Counted from the first letter of the stretch, positions 35,801 through 50,800 are shown. The stretch is 64,000 bases of DNA from Siphonodentalium dalli (GCA_032622095.1 CP136064.1:178142247-178206246); one strand, 5' to 3'. A program made the numbers and translations. The notes: generated from the sequence alone by a model not told the origin.

Positions 35801-38800
35801 CATTGTGATAGTTACAGTTATGCCCTGTGCCAATGCATTCTCTTATATATGCGAGTCGACCATAGGTCGCCTCGCATATATAAGAGAATGCATTGGCCTA
35901 AAAAAAATCTTTTTTTTAAACAATTTTTACCATTTTTTCTTACATTCTTTAACAATTTTATAATTTTTAATGTGTTACGCCAATGCATTCTCTTATATAT
36001 GCGAGGCGACCTATGGTCGACTCGCATATATAAGAGAATGCATTGCTACAGGGCCCTTCTGTTGGGTAAAGGGTTAATCATTATCCAGTAATCAAAGTTT
36101 AAATATATGATTGTCCATCGAGAAGGAGTTCTTACCATCTGTTGGGAGGTTGGGGCTGAGTATCTCAGGTTCTTCAGTGAAGTTCACATTCTTATCTGCA
36201 TGATGGTGTCCGTTAGAACCCCCACCAGGTGTGGTCGTTCTGGATTCATCCAACTATGGGATAGAAGAAACTGCTTTGATAAAAAAGGATACAAAGTGAG
36301 CCAAGAGGTAAAGCTAAAAAACATCCTAGTAACCCTCTGATTATTGAATGGATTCTCTCATTTAATTTAAAAGTATACATTAGAATGGTCAATTCTTCAT
36401 GTATAGGAATGTTAAGATACTGTAAGCAGATGTTAGGAAGAGAAATACTCTGAAATGATTTATTTGTAGGTGTTGAACTTATTTGCTGAACATCTGTGAA
36501 TCAATGGAAATAAAGTAACTACTCATTAATGAGTATTCAATTATCCAACTGCTTAAAAGCGGCATATATAAATCTTCAGGCCTAAACTTAAACATAGTAA
36601 TTATTTTTGTCATGTTTCAGTGATAAAAAAAGGTTGACAAATACATGACAGTCTTAAATATATGGGCTATATATATATGCCTTAAAAAACACTTACTGAA
36701 ATGATAGAAATTATCAACTCAGAAACACCACAGCAGTTGCTTATTTCTACAACAATAATGAGCATTTGCTCCTAGAGCTTTCCTAATATGGTATAATAAT
36801 GAGATTTTGTATGGATATTTGAGAAGAGATAACACACTTTGTAGATACAGTCCACATGAATGGATGTATTTTCATACCTATTCAATAACCTGAAGGGAAT
36901 ATTCAGATAATAAATACAAGGAGAGACTATTTGTTGAATTTATTATCTGAACGTTATTATCTGAAGTGAATTACTTGTCAACAAGTGTCCAGTCATCAAA
37001 GGGTCGAGGCCAACTGTATCATTCATCACATAAAACAGTTAAAACATTTTACGATTCATACATTACGAATACAATGATGATTTCGGTCTGTGTCCAGCGA
37101 TGGTGTGATATCAATGTCATCATGGATCAGTTGCAGTACATCACTCTTCCCACCCGAGTCTTCTAGAAACATGAACTGAACGAAGTACGTCCTATCTATG
37201 ATCGGGAAATCTGGCTGGTCCTCAGGATTCTACATAAGGGAAAATGAGAATGAGTCATACAAATACTAAATTGATTCTCCCACTCAGTTATAAAAGTATA
37301 CATTAGAACCGTCTATTATTCATCTGGAGTTGTGTTCAGGTAAAAAATGCAGATGACAGACAGAAAAAACAGTTAATACAAGAGCAGAAATATTCATATT
37401 CGTTGGGTGGGAAATGTTAAGAAAATAAGTTCAACAAACAACCTATGGTCTATGGTCGTTTGTTGAACTTATTATCTGAGCATTTCCTAAGGGAACTACT
37501 GTAAAATTCTTTTAATTCGTGGGGTCTATTATTCGTTGATTTCTTGGTTTCCAACGAAATAATTTGCTCGGAGTTGGTAAAGTAAATCTCAATATATGAG
37601 ATGGAATTGAAGATCGGGCCGGGCATTAAGTCCGTTTTGAGCATGTCATAAAAATGGTTGATAAAAAATATGAAAGACGAGATGAAACATTATTAATTTA
37701 ATTGATCAGTAGCCTATTCATAATTGTTTAATTACAACATATGTGCAATATTTTTTAAATTATTTTGTTTTGATCTTGGAATAAAAATAGCATGCAAAAT
37801 ATATACTTCACTCATATGTGGAGTTGTATTAGTCTAAAAGTTTATAGGGTGATTTCACGGGAAGTGGAGCACAACGGAATTGGACACATATCTTCCTCAA
37901 ATTCAAGTTCAGTGTACGGCCAACCTACCACCCATGTTCTATCATATAAAGGTAAATTTATGTAACCTGCCCAGAAAATTTCAGGTGAATTTGACAATTT
38001 TTTGTGATTTTATGACCATAAATGTCCCTTTTTTGGCCATTTTTCCACTGTCAAACAGAACATGGTCTTAATAATAAGGCGATTATCAGAAAATATATAG
38101 TGCCAAATTACATACAGTAATCATAATGTCAATTTTTGTTATTTAAGAGACATTCCGTTAAACAAATAAAATAACACCAATTTCAAATTAACTACAGCCA
38201 GTATTAAAGAAACCATCATTAAATCATTTACATATGGTGTATTTTGAACATTTAGGACATGATGAGTAATATAGATGTGCTATTATTTCGGTGATGAGGA
38301 GTTACTGATTTTTTTTAGTTTTGTGATTAGCGATGATGAAAATTCCATTAAAAAATGTCCTTTCCTGAACATGCCTTTTTATGAAATTTTCTCAGTGCCA
38401 GCCACTTTAACATGGAAAGTAAAAAATTTCAATAATGGCATTAGATGGCATGACATACATAACTGTCCAAAAGTTTGGTATGTAGCACACTAGTAATGTA
38501 GAAAAGTTGATTTACAATGTATCATTGTTAAATAAAATGTCCTTTCCTGAACGATTTTTGACAATATGCATTGAGGCCATATATCAGAGGGAAAGCACCT
38601 GTAATCACCGGTGAAATATATATCACTTGGGAACACACATAAAATTTCACAAAATCCTTTCAAGTATTTTTTATAATTCTGTGAAATTTTTATTTGTAAA
38701 AAGCACACAAAAATAGTGTTTTTGTGGGGTTTTTTTTTTTACACATTATTCAAATTAGTCATAAATCAATGAAAGGCTTTTGACAAAAAATATGACCATT

Positions 38801-41800
38801 TCAAAAAACTAAAAGTGGTATAAACTTTGGAACCGTTTAGAATTTTTCAATTCTGTAAAAATTGTTAAATTTTAGAAACTCTCCTCTACAACTTGAGACT
38901 AATTGTGACTAATAGGATCACATTTGAAAATTTCATCTGTATTCCCTATGTTTACTGCTGCTGTTTTTTCATCTTTAATTTTAAGATATTATAGTGATGC
39001 CATATGTATGGTATGATGTAACTTTTTAAATAATGGTTCCCACGCTATAAAAAATTTAGAGACGTGTTCCTGAAGCCAAGCTACAAAATGAAAACAAAAC
39101 AAAAGTCATTGAGGAAACTTCATTTTTGGGTGTATTTGGCAGTTTTTGTGCTCCACTTCCCATGAAATCACCCTATACAAACTGTCTATCAAGTTTATAC
39201 ATGAGCCCAGATGTTAAATAGGTCAGATTTCCCTCACTCTCTATCTCTCAACACAAGGGTGTATTCCAATATAGTATCCAGTTACTGCACGTTTTATGCC
39301 GCATCAAACACATGTCATGCTATCTTCGCCTGGTTCGACAAATGAATACCCCCCCCCCCCCCCCCCCCCGGGCATGTTCAACATGCATTTGGTTTATATG
39401 TTAAGCCAGCTGGCACATGCCATAATTGTATACTTCGATTAACGTTATCATTACAAATACAAAATACCCCAAAAATATGCCATAATATTGACATCTGGCT
39501 ATGCTCTATAAATTGCACCTCATTGTTTCTTTGATACTTCTGCAGTGAATCTAAAACTGCCTCCCCCTGAAATCCTTCGTATATATCTCCGCAAATTAAT
39601 TATTCCAAAATGTTTTGAAACATCCTCTTTCAGTCAATACATGTATGTCACCGTAGCATGCCAAAGGTCAACACGTCTAGCACAAGGACGATCTAGGGAT
39701 GATGCACTATCTTGCAAAAAAACTCACTTTGAAGTGCGAGCACATGCTCTACACAAACGTGGTACCAAATGGGGAATGATTTTTGCTGGATCGTCGTAGC
39801 ATGACCCATGTCTAGCACATCATATAAACAGTGTTGAGACACAAATGTGCAACATATGTCAGCACCAGACATGTAGCATGTCGGGTCATGCCAGAGAAAT
39901 GTTTACAAGTCACTTGGTTTTATACGTCAAGCTCCAGTTGAGCTTTCAGAGACTTAGTCAGTTTAATACTATTCGGTCTGGCATGACCCCCATGTTTGGT
40001 GCAATGTATAAAACAGACCTGATAAGTAAAACGGTTCTCACCTTCAATTCTTCAGGCATTGGTATACCCTTCACATAAACCACATCCAATGTCACTTTTG
40101 CTTCGTCCAGAACATATTCTGACCAAAAGAAAACCAAATGGCATATATGTATTCAGTTAGTACAATGAGAAATAGTAAGTTTCTAACAAAGAGATAATAA
40201 GAGCAAGAGGTTGCACCTCGGGTATATTGGCATACCCCAAGGTGCCAAATTGAAACATGGACAGAACGGAACCAAAATTTAAAACGTCATTGGGCACTCT
40301 TTTGAAAGCACTCCCGATGGTGAATCTCCAAATTTCACTGAGGTCCGATGAACAATGGCTGAGAGATCTGCGCAGATGGACAAAAAAGTTAAACAAATAA
40401 GGATAACTCTATTATTGTAATATTTGGCATTAAGATATAGAGTGAAATTGCTATCGCTATTATTAATTTCAGCCTAAATTACCACCATCACTAATATTAG
40501 GCACCTGAGAGAGCAGACAGACGACCAAAGTCAATGCAGTATACCACCATTTTACTTCCAATAATAAAGGGGTATAATAAAGTGCTGCTGAGATTGATTC
40601 ATTATCCTTTGATGTCAAAGTGGGAAAATCATTTAGATGCACATCTTGATGGTTTGAATAAATATGTCTAATTTGATGTGGGCATAAATGTGAAGATATC
40701 AGATTGATCTCTCTGCATTGACACCAGAAATTTAGAGCGATATCATCATTTGGCAACTTCTTATTTCAAGAGAATTTTTCATAAATAGCCTGCACCAAAT
40801 AATTTTCTTCAAAAAAAGAACTATTTCTCACCTGGTTTTGTTTTTATAGATATCACATGGAATTCTGTGTTTTCACAGAATATAATCTTAAAATGAGGCA
40901 AAGATCTGATGCAATGGGGATCAATTGGTTAATTTTAAAAATCAAGGTATCCATTAAAGGCACGGGCGGCATTCGTTGCAGAAATATTCATATTTGTTCA
41001 AATCGCCATCAACAGACGGAATATTAAAATATATATAGTTTTGATCATATGCCAAACATAATCAGCACGTAAATAGTATATTGTCGTCAAGACGTACAAT
41101 GGTGTACGTAAACAAGAGCATGCTCGTGTTACAGAAGTTGTTCTTCTGTTTACATAACATAGCGCAATTCTATTGGTTAATCACACAAAAATGATAAAAA
41201 CGCTCATTATTATTTCCATATCATGAAAACAGTAACAAATAACGCTCTTTATGTTTACCATATCGGGATCTAAACAAAAGCCAGGAAACGTAACGTTTTT
41301 TTGCTTTTGTTTACATAACAAAGGGGGGAAAATTTACAATAACATACTGTTTATGCCATATTTCTGATTGGTATAAGAACAAGGTCTGTCTATATTTGAC
41401 TATCTTTTCTGTTTATGGCGGTTTTTGACGGAGGTGAATATTTTAACAGCATACCCACCGCCAACACCGCCCGTATCTTTAAACATTGTGTCTTTGATTT
41501 TTTTAATTTATATTATGTATTAGTTTTATTTTTTATAAGGCTGATGTTCACAAAGATAAATGCATGCCATGCAGGGTATACTAATTATTCGAAAATGTGA
41601 ATCTTTGATTTCTTTGCCCATGAACAAACTGACACATATTAATTCATGCTATGTTCAGCTGTGGACAAACACATGTGTATACTAATGGAGAAAAATAAGG
41701 TACAGATAACAGTAAAGTAAAGATAAATGCTAGCCCATTTTGACTCTTGTCAGGTTGAGGTAAAAACATAGAAACAGTACCTCTTCGTCTAGCCAGTCCC

Positions 41801-44800
41801 TTGTAAATGTGTTTCTCATCTGCTGATATCTGGACATCATCCAAAATGTTGAGCTTACGTAAGCTGTCCACAGTGTAACCCCTGTAAGCAGGGATGAGCT
41901 GGAATGAAGAATATTACTCAATAGTAACTATGCACGACAAATTTTCCATTCTTATATAAAACTACATTTTTAGGAAATGTCTGACACTGACATTAGAAGA
42001 TTTATTAAAAAACAATTAAAAAAATTCCATTAAAAAAATACAACTTGTGTTTACGATTTGTTATTCAATTATGATTACCACCTCAAATAACCTTACTATG
42101 ATACAACATTTTTTATTCTTGATATATACCTGAAATAAGGCCAATTGGCTGATATCGTTATATATTGTTTGAAATGTTTTATACTTAAACAATAAAACAA
42201 ACAAACCACGGGCGACAATAAACTTGAAGTTTTTACATGGTGGTTCATCAGCATACCAATGATAATTCAAATCCGACCACCAATGACTCCAAAGTTTGAG
42301 CGATGAGCTCCAAAGTTTGGACGGACACAGACAGAGTTTCCCCTTTTCACACTAAGTCCCATAACTCAACAAAAATTTAATGGACAAAACCCGTTGTAAT
42401 TAAATATCCATTTCCTGGAGGTTCATAAGCACACCAATGGTCAACGAAATCCAACCACCAATGACAGAGATATAGAGGTCCGAAGTTCGGCTGGATGGAT
42501 GAACTCATGAAACCCATTTCTATCCCCCGCCAAACTTTGTTTGTTTGTGGGGGGGGGGGGGGGGGGGGGGGGTAATAACTATTTTATTATTTGTTTACTC
42601 ACTATTACTAATTTGTTTACTCACTGATAGGGGGTTTCCTTGCAGAACAAGATTCCTTAGCTTTGGCAGACTTCCTAGTTTTCTGATGACATCAAGTAGA
42701 TCACATAAATTATTATGACTAAGATCCAATGATAATAAATTAGGCCTGCAATGGAATGTAGCTGAATTATAAAAGAAAAAGAGTTAAAGTGATGTGAAAC
42801 ACTCCAGTTGGGTGATCAAATAGAATCTGAGAATAATCTTGCTGAAAGTAGTTATTTGTTACTAATATTTATCCAAATTGACAATACACATTGTCATTCT
42901 TATATATTAATTAAATGCAATGACTCTCGATGGCGAAATCATTTGTGTTAGATTATCGCCGATAGATGCGTCCCGAATCGAGATGTAAATATTTACAGTT
43001 GGGCATAGTTTAGATGATGTTTTCTATGGAGTGGTATGGTCGTTTCTTTGCATTTTGGCAATGTTATTGGAATGCTACATTCCCCATATAATAATGGCAT
43101 AGTGCCTGAGTACTAAATTGTAAATTTTGCACACCCGAACAAGTCCATAATAATTATTTGTGAATTAAGTGAATTTTTTCAACTGATATGACTCATTTGA
43201 TTCTAAAATTTAAGTAATTTGGAAGGAAGGGATATCAAAATATATATGCTATCTTCATGCCAAAATTTATTGCAAGAGAGAAAAGAAAGGCCCCCTTTTT
43301 TGTCTTTGAGGTGGTAATTTTTATGATATCAGTAAGTCAAATTCATAGATGAGCTGGTAACTGCCATGCAAAGTCATTAAAAAATGGGGCTTTCCAATAC
43401 GGTACCTGTGAACCATAAGTTTTGAAACTTGATTAACCCTTTACCCAACAGAAGGGCCCTGTGCCAATGCATTCTCTTATATATGCGAGTCGACCATAGG
43501 TCGGCCTCGCATATATAAGAGAATGCATTAGGCTTAACACATTAAAAATTATAAAATTGTTAAAGAATGTAAGAAAAATGGTAAAAAGTGTTAAAAAAAA
43601 GATGTTTTTTAGGCCAATGCATTCTCTTATATATGCGAGGCAACCTATGGTCGACTCGCATATATAAGAGAATGCATTGGCACAGGGCATAACTGTAACT
43701 ATCACAATATGGTCAAGGAGCCGGTTCCAATGATATCCATATTTGTATGGTTCTATTGAGACAGACCGAAGATATTTTAGGCTGTTGAAGCTTTTATTTG
43801 GCCGGGTTTGGCCGGTTTGTTGGGTAAAGGGTTAAGACAAGTGAAGAAAATGAACATACCAGTAATCCTCAGTAATATAGTCTCCCAGCTGACATATCTG
43901 ATTGTATCCTAGACCGAGGTGGGTCAGTGAAGTGGTGGACAGTCACACAAGGAAGAGAGATCACATATTCTGTTGGCACATAGTTCCAATACCTATGAAC
44001 AAATAGTGTTAGAAAAATTCCATAAAGGTCTACGAAAATGACCAAAGTAGTGCACAGTGAAAATTTATATGGAAAATATTATAAAACTTTTACTCTTTAC
44101 TTCTACACTATTTTATTAAATTTTTTGCCAAAAAAAAAGAACTGCAGATATTCAACTCAATTCAATTAATACTATATAATTAGGCCAAATAAATTAATAT
44201 TATTTGAGTCTCAGACACCGCCGCATTGAAATTAAATTGGCCCACATTGGACGTTTTATTTCAATATTGATATTATGACCAAAAAAAAGTATATTTTATA
44301 CAGTATGTTGTTTGTCAAGTTCATAAAAATGTTAAGATCTATATAAAACATACCGGTATCTGGCAGTTTAGGCATATACACTCAAAAGAATTATAAACCA
44401 TTTTATTTTATCATCGGCCACAGAAAAACCAGTCGGCGGATCAGTAAAGCAGATAATTTAAAATGCTTGGCCTAATGAAAATAAGAACAAAGTCAATCTA
44501 TTTTTTCATGTACTTGTTGATGAAAGTTGTTTTAGACTTTTATGTTATATGGTATGACCCACTTCGAAGGCCTTGGGTCCTTTTAAGTGTTTATCAGGAT
44601 TCAGGGATTATGAGACACCTTAAATCGTTGTGTTTGACTGAATAGACAATTAGGCCTACATATAAGCCTACATACCTATATTTACATGCGGGCAACCAAT
44701 ATCAAAACCATTACTCATATGTAAAGCGACAGATCATGGTAACATCTTCAATGATGAAATGCATGTAAGAAATACACATATTCCAGACTGAAGGTGCACA

Positions 44801-47800
44801 AAAACATGTTCCCCTATAAGTGAAATCACTTGCTCGTAGTGAATCCTCCATTGGTCGCCCGGAGGTCAAAGTTGACAAGTAGCATCTATTTTTAGTATAT
44901 GGCTCCTACTAGGGAATTCCATATATAACAACAATAAACATATTGCATATACTATTCAATGGAATTTTTAAACTATGAAATCAACAAGTGTGGGAAATTA
45001 GAAATAATCAGCCACAAATGGTAGCCAATTACATAAATATAATAATATAACATCATAACGTCGCTCAAGGGGACTGGCAGCCAGAAAACATAAATTTCTG
45101 GGGGCTTGACATTGAATGAGTTAATATACACATGTATCTTCAGGAAACAATTAAGAACTGAAACTGTCATCAGATCCAGGACTTTTACGAAAATATTTAT
45201 GTCAGTTTTGAATTCGCTTAGTTAGGTACGCTAATTCAAAGAACACAAATTAAAAATTGAGCGATAAATAGTACTAGGCAAATTAAAATACGAGTAAGGT
45301 ATACGATATCACATCAAGAAATTATAAACGTAAAACCCATCTCTCAACCACATAACATTAACAGCCTAGTGCCTTAAAATTTCACCTTTAGTGAAGGAGG
45401 TAGATTTCGTGCATTGATTGTGCTTATTAAGTTAGCACCAAGAGTAAGCTCCTCAAGATTCTTGAACCTCAACAGGTGTTCATCAACCTCAGTGACCTGA
45501 AATAAAGAATCATGCATATCATATACAGAGAATAACATGACAAATGTATTTTGCGATATGGCACAAGTTCCAGCGAGGAGGAATAGAACTTGAGGCTGCG
45601 CCACCAGTCCTAGAATCCACCTTTTCATGACTGGAATTTTTTTTTATTTTGGGAAAATTCTCTTATATATGGAGCCATAGATAGCCTCACATATATAAGG
45701 GAACACATTGGCCTAACAATATTAACCTTGACCTTGTAAGCCAGTGCATTCTCTTATATATGCAAGGTTCCCTATGGGAGACTCGCTTATATAAGAGAAT
45801 ACACTGTCACAGGATCTTTAATGCTGCACCAGCGCAGCTCCCATCATGAAAGGCTTAATTGAAAAAAAAGACTTACTAAAGTTAATTTAGAAACAGACAG
45901 AGCTTGTCTTGTCATGTGTGATTATGTTTTTATTTCTATAATTTCTGGTTTCATGGTTGAGTTGAACATCATTTAGGTCATGTGACATGAATGTCATTCA
46001 ATTCAGTACGTGTGTGTGGAATCACTTGAAAAATTTGACATGACCAAAGATGATAGAACGGTGCATATATTTAGGAACAGGCATGTAATAAACATCGAAA
46101 CAGTTTCTATTCTATGTTTAAATAGAATTCTATCTTTTAAATGTCAGTGTGACAGTGTACCTGTTGATGATTTTATTTTGATCTTGAGGTAAAAGTAGGG
46201 GAATAAAAATAAATACTTGACCCTAGAGTGGAGTTTCACCTATGGTAGCTTAACCGTATAAGTTGGTAAAGTAAATCTCAATATATGAGATGGAATTGAA
46301 GATCGGGTATTAAGTCTGTTTTGAGCATGTCATAAAAATGGTTGATAAAAGATATGAAAGACAAGATGAAACATTATTAATTTAATTTGTCAGTAGCCTA
46401 TTCATAATTGTTTAATTACAACATATGTGCAATATTTTAAAAATTATTTTGTTTTATTGGAATAAAAATAGCATGCAAAATATATACTTCACTCATATGT
46501 GGAGTTTTATTAGTCTAAAGAGTTTATACAAACTATCTATCAAGTTTATACATGAGCCCGGATGTTAAATAGGTCAGATATATATGATATACTCAAAAGA
46601 ATGTCAGACATCCCTTTGGATTGAGTGCAAATTCCACGGGAAGACTTCCCTCGATCACTCTCTGTCTCTCAACACAAGGGTGTATTCCAATATAGTATCC
46701 AGTTACTGCACGTTTTATGCCGCATCAAACAAATGTCATGCTATCTTCGGCTGGCTCCACAAATTACTACCCTCCGGGCATGTCCAACATGCGTTTGGTT
46801 TATATGTTAAGCCAGCTGGCACATGCCATAATTGTATATTTCGATTAACGTTGTCATTACAAATACAAAATACCCCAAAAATATGCCATAATTTTATTTT
46901 GATCTTGAGGTAAAAGTAGGGGAATAAAAATAAATACTTGACCCTAGAGTGGAGTTTCATCTATGGTAGCTTAACCCTATAAGTACCAAGTTTTTGCCTG
47001 TAAATGCTCTATCCGAGCTAAGTTTTTCTGGCAATTTGCTCATGATTAGCTTGGCACAGCAACGTTCTGAGCGCAGTTATTAGGAAAAGGTGGGTACTGT
47101 CAAGGAATAATTTTCCTATCATCCAAACAGAATCTGTGGCAAAACTGTGGATGGACCACATTTAGATCATAAGAAAATAAAAACATTGCACTGCTGAAAT
47201 CTTACATTCTTGTCGACGATCCTGAGAGTTTTGAAGTAACCAAGCACAAATTGATCATCAATAAGCCATGGTGATCTAACCGACAGTTCACGTAATTCCT
47301 TGGCTTCATTACTCCAACTGTAATCCAGGTGCCACGGGGAAAACTTCGAGTTCACAAACTCCTCCAACACCTCTGTTTTCTCTGTGTCTGGACCTTCATC
47401 TGAGGAAGAAAGACATTATTTATAAGATATTAACACTTTCTATACTAGATGGAATCTCTCAGTCAGTTAAAAAGTGTATATCAGAATGGTCTATTATTCA
47501 TTAGGAGGGTTGTTAAGGCGATAAAAGCAGACATTAGGTAAATAGAAGAGACGAAGGAGCCCTATTTATTTAGGGAAATGTATAGATAATAAGTTCAACA
47601 AATAACGTATGGATAACTACTCATCAATGATGCTTTAGTATAGAAATGGTTAAGTCTTGTATTGATTAAGTTTAAACGGATATGGCTCGTTTGAACCCAA
47701 ACATTATTTATACATAATTTCGTAAGAGGCATGTCAAAACATACCTACGCAGAAGATTTCCAAACAAATTCGTTGATATAGCGCTGAAAATACATGTTTT

Positions 47801-50800
47801 GTTTCTAATATATTTTGATAAATTTGATACCGTTTCATTTGTGTCGGTTCAATGTTTAGTCAGCGGTCGAGTAAAAATAACAACTGTAGACAATGGGAAG
47901 AAAATCTAGAGCTTTAGTCGCTCTGAAACATTTATGGTACGACATAAATTTGATAACAAAAATGAAGAGAATGCAGTGTACGACTATATTTTAATACTTT
48001 CATGTTAAGATAACACAAATTACCATTTCTGGACATTTCTGATGACTACAAATGGCACTGTTTTAGTATGGGGCCCATACATTGTGTTTGAAGTTGTATT
48101 TTTTATAACTTCAAATTGTCTTTCTGGGACATATAACCATACCAGAAAAAATTAAAAAGTTAATACTATCAGGTGTATTTTGGAGCGCAAATCGCAATGT
48201 GACTTTAATATGCATTTACAACCTGAATGAAAAATTTGACAAAGTCTATACTGTAGCGCCATGTGTGATAGTGAACTAGTCTTCAAACTTCAAACTTTTT
48301 GGTTTCTGCATGCAAGTCTGGCTTTTAAGATCACAAAATTCTCATGTAACCTATGTATAGTGTACATACGTACGTACGTTTGACAATGTACATGTATGAA
48401 TATTGCTTGTTTTTTGGGCATAATTAATATACCTGTAGCATGAACCCAGGTGAATGGTTTTAAATTATATCTCATCATGGTGATTGATTTGAATTGAATT
48501 TCAAATGATTCAGATTGTCTAGACACTAAGGCCAAAATTTAAATTTTGTTAGTTTTCCCACACGCTATCTACACAATAAAAAGCCAGCAAAACACAGACT
48601 GTAACATGAACATGATGTCACAAATTGTTGACATAATCTCTAAAAGCGGTCAGCAGAACAATTAGGCATGCTTTTAAAATTTCAGCCGAATTGCATCTGA
48701 AGCCAGCTATTTATATCGATCAAGCTTGGACATGTTTTCTTAGGCTGACTCAATGTGCTGCTTGGGCTAGACTCAAATTCTCGGCTGATTTTGTGAACAT
48801 AAATAAGAATACATTCAGCTTTTTGTACATTCATTTCTTAATCAAATACATATACGTGTACATGTATTATACATTGAATATATATAAGAATGGGTGGAGG
48901 CACTGGTTCAGATGTTCCTCAACTCAAATAAAAAATTAGATCCTGATTTGAACCATTGTTGGGGGTCTTGTCGAACATGAAGAGAGTACAAATATATATA
49001 TTAGATGATCTACCTACCAAAATTTTTCACATACGGTTAGGAATGGCAAACAAATATTTTATTAACACTTTCTTTACTGAGTGGATTCTCCCACTCAGTT
49101 ATAAAACTATACATTGGAATGGTCTATTATTCATCTGGATGGGTGTTAAAAAAAATAAGCAAACGTCGATAAATAAATAAAATTGCAGAAGAAGTTTTAT
49201 TTATTGGAGGAAAATGTTTAGATAATACAGTAATGCCCTAAATAATCGACTCCTTAACCACAGCAGAATTATGGGTAACTTTTCAGGATTTAGTCAGAAA
49301 TATGGCTTGTTGCCATTCTTCTGAAAGTTCTCACTGAGAGCTTTCCGATGAATGGCAACAAGCCATATTTCCGACTAAATCCTGAAAAATTACCCATAAT
49401 TCTGCTGTGGTTAAAGAGTCGATTATTTAGGGCATTACTGTATGTTCAACAAAATGAACTTTGTTGAACTTATTATCTGAACATTTCCTAAGGGATAACT
49501 ACTCATCAATGAGTGTTTAGTATAGAAAGGGTTAATAGTGGCCTAACCACATTACATACATGTACCTTGTGTTATGACATATACATGTTTGTTAGTTTTC
49601 TTCTTGGGACTTGTTTTCTTGGAGCACTGTGTTGAGATATGTTCCTCCCTCTGCAACAAGAAAAGATATCATGAAAGCAAGTCTGAGTTTAGTGTGTCTG
49701 ACCTCATTCTGCTTAGGCCTCATCTTCTGAGAAGTATCTATATTCTCAAATTAACATTGTTTTAGTTACTTTTCTCTTCTGTTGAGTTTCTATATCCCCT
49801 AATTTGCAGATGATAAAATGCATAATTGAGGTGACAAATGGGTGAACATCACCAACTTCAACTGGGGAATATCAATCTGATCCTAGATCTCCCATAGCAG
49901 TTGAGGCCTAAGCAGAATGAGGTCCCCAGAGAGTGAATTTAGTGATGCTATCCCGCACAGCGGGACCTCATTCTGCAAATGTCGGACACACTAAATTCAG
50001 ACTTGCATGAATGCTGGGCTTATTCGTGGAAGCATACTCTGCATGAACTAGTATTTAAACTGATAATTAAATACCTAGTTGTTATAACGAGGTAAAAGGA
50101 ACAGGTGCAAGATTTTGTACGAAGAAGTTTCGAATCCTCTGGACAAATCATACCAGATTGTTTAATCATTTCCTACCAGTACCAGGATCATTGGAACATG
50201 GAGTATTATATTTTCGAAAATAACATGGGTTTATAACATGAAAAATTTGACAAATTTATGATTCTTTTTGACAGATGATACCTTTCTGGAAGATCATTCC
50301 GGCATCAAAATATCTCAATATAATATACATGAACTACTTACAAATGAACTCTTCGTTCTGTAATATTATTTTTTATCACATAATTAACCAAAAAACCAGC
50401 TTCATATTTATTGGTAAAACACACATGTAATATTAGCGCGTGCGATGACTTCACACCATTATTTAAATGACTTGTGATTGCTGATGTTTATGATTGTTGT
50501 TTTCGATGAATACTTCGCGCTGCTTCGCGTTTATTTGATCATGTGATAAAAGGTATCTCAAACTCGTTCTATTTTGTACGTAATTTATCAATCTCGTCCA
50601 CTAAATTCTATTTGAGCCTCGGAAACCTCGGCTCAAATCGAATTTAGTGAACTCGGTTGATAAATTACATATAAAATAGAAACTCATGTGAGATCCTCTA
50701 TTTGTTACAATTTTCGTTAACATCACCGAGAAACTATGAAACTAATAGAAAACGCTCTTTTCATTACATGCTGGAATGAAGGATTCTTATTTATGTTATT

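Noticed and set aside
36697-36771. A possible extra 75-nt LRRC43 exon with a consensus donor GTAAGT
   Set aside because: It is open in phase 0, but the acceptor lacks a pyrimidine tract, the peptide is an unusual hydrophobic stretch, and exons 8 and 9 already join in phase without it.
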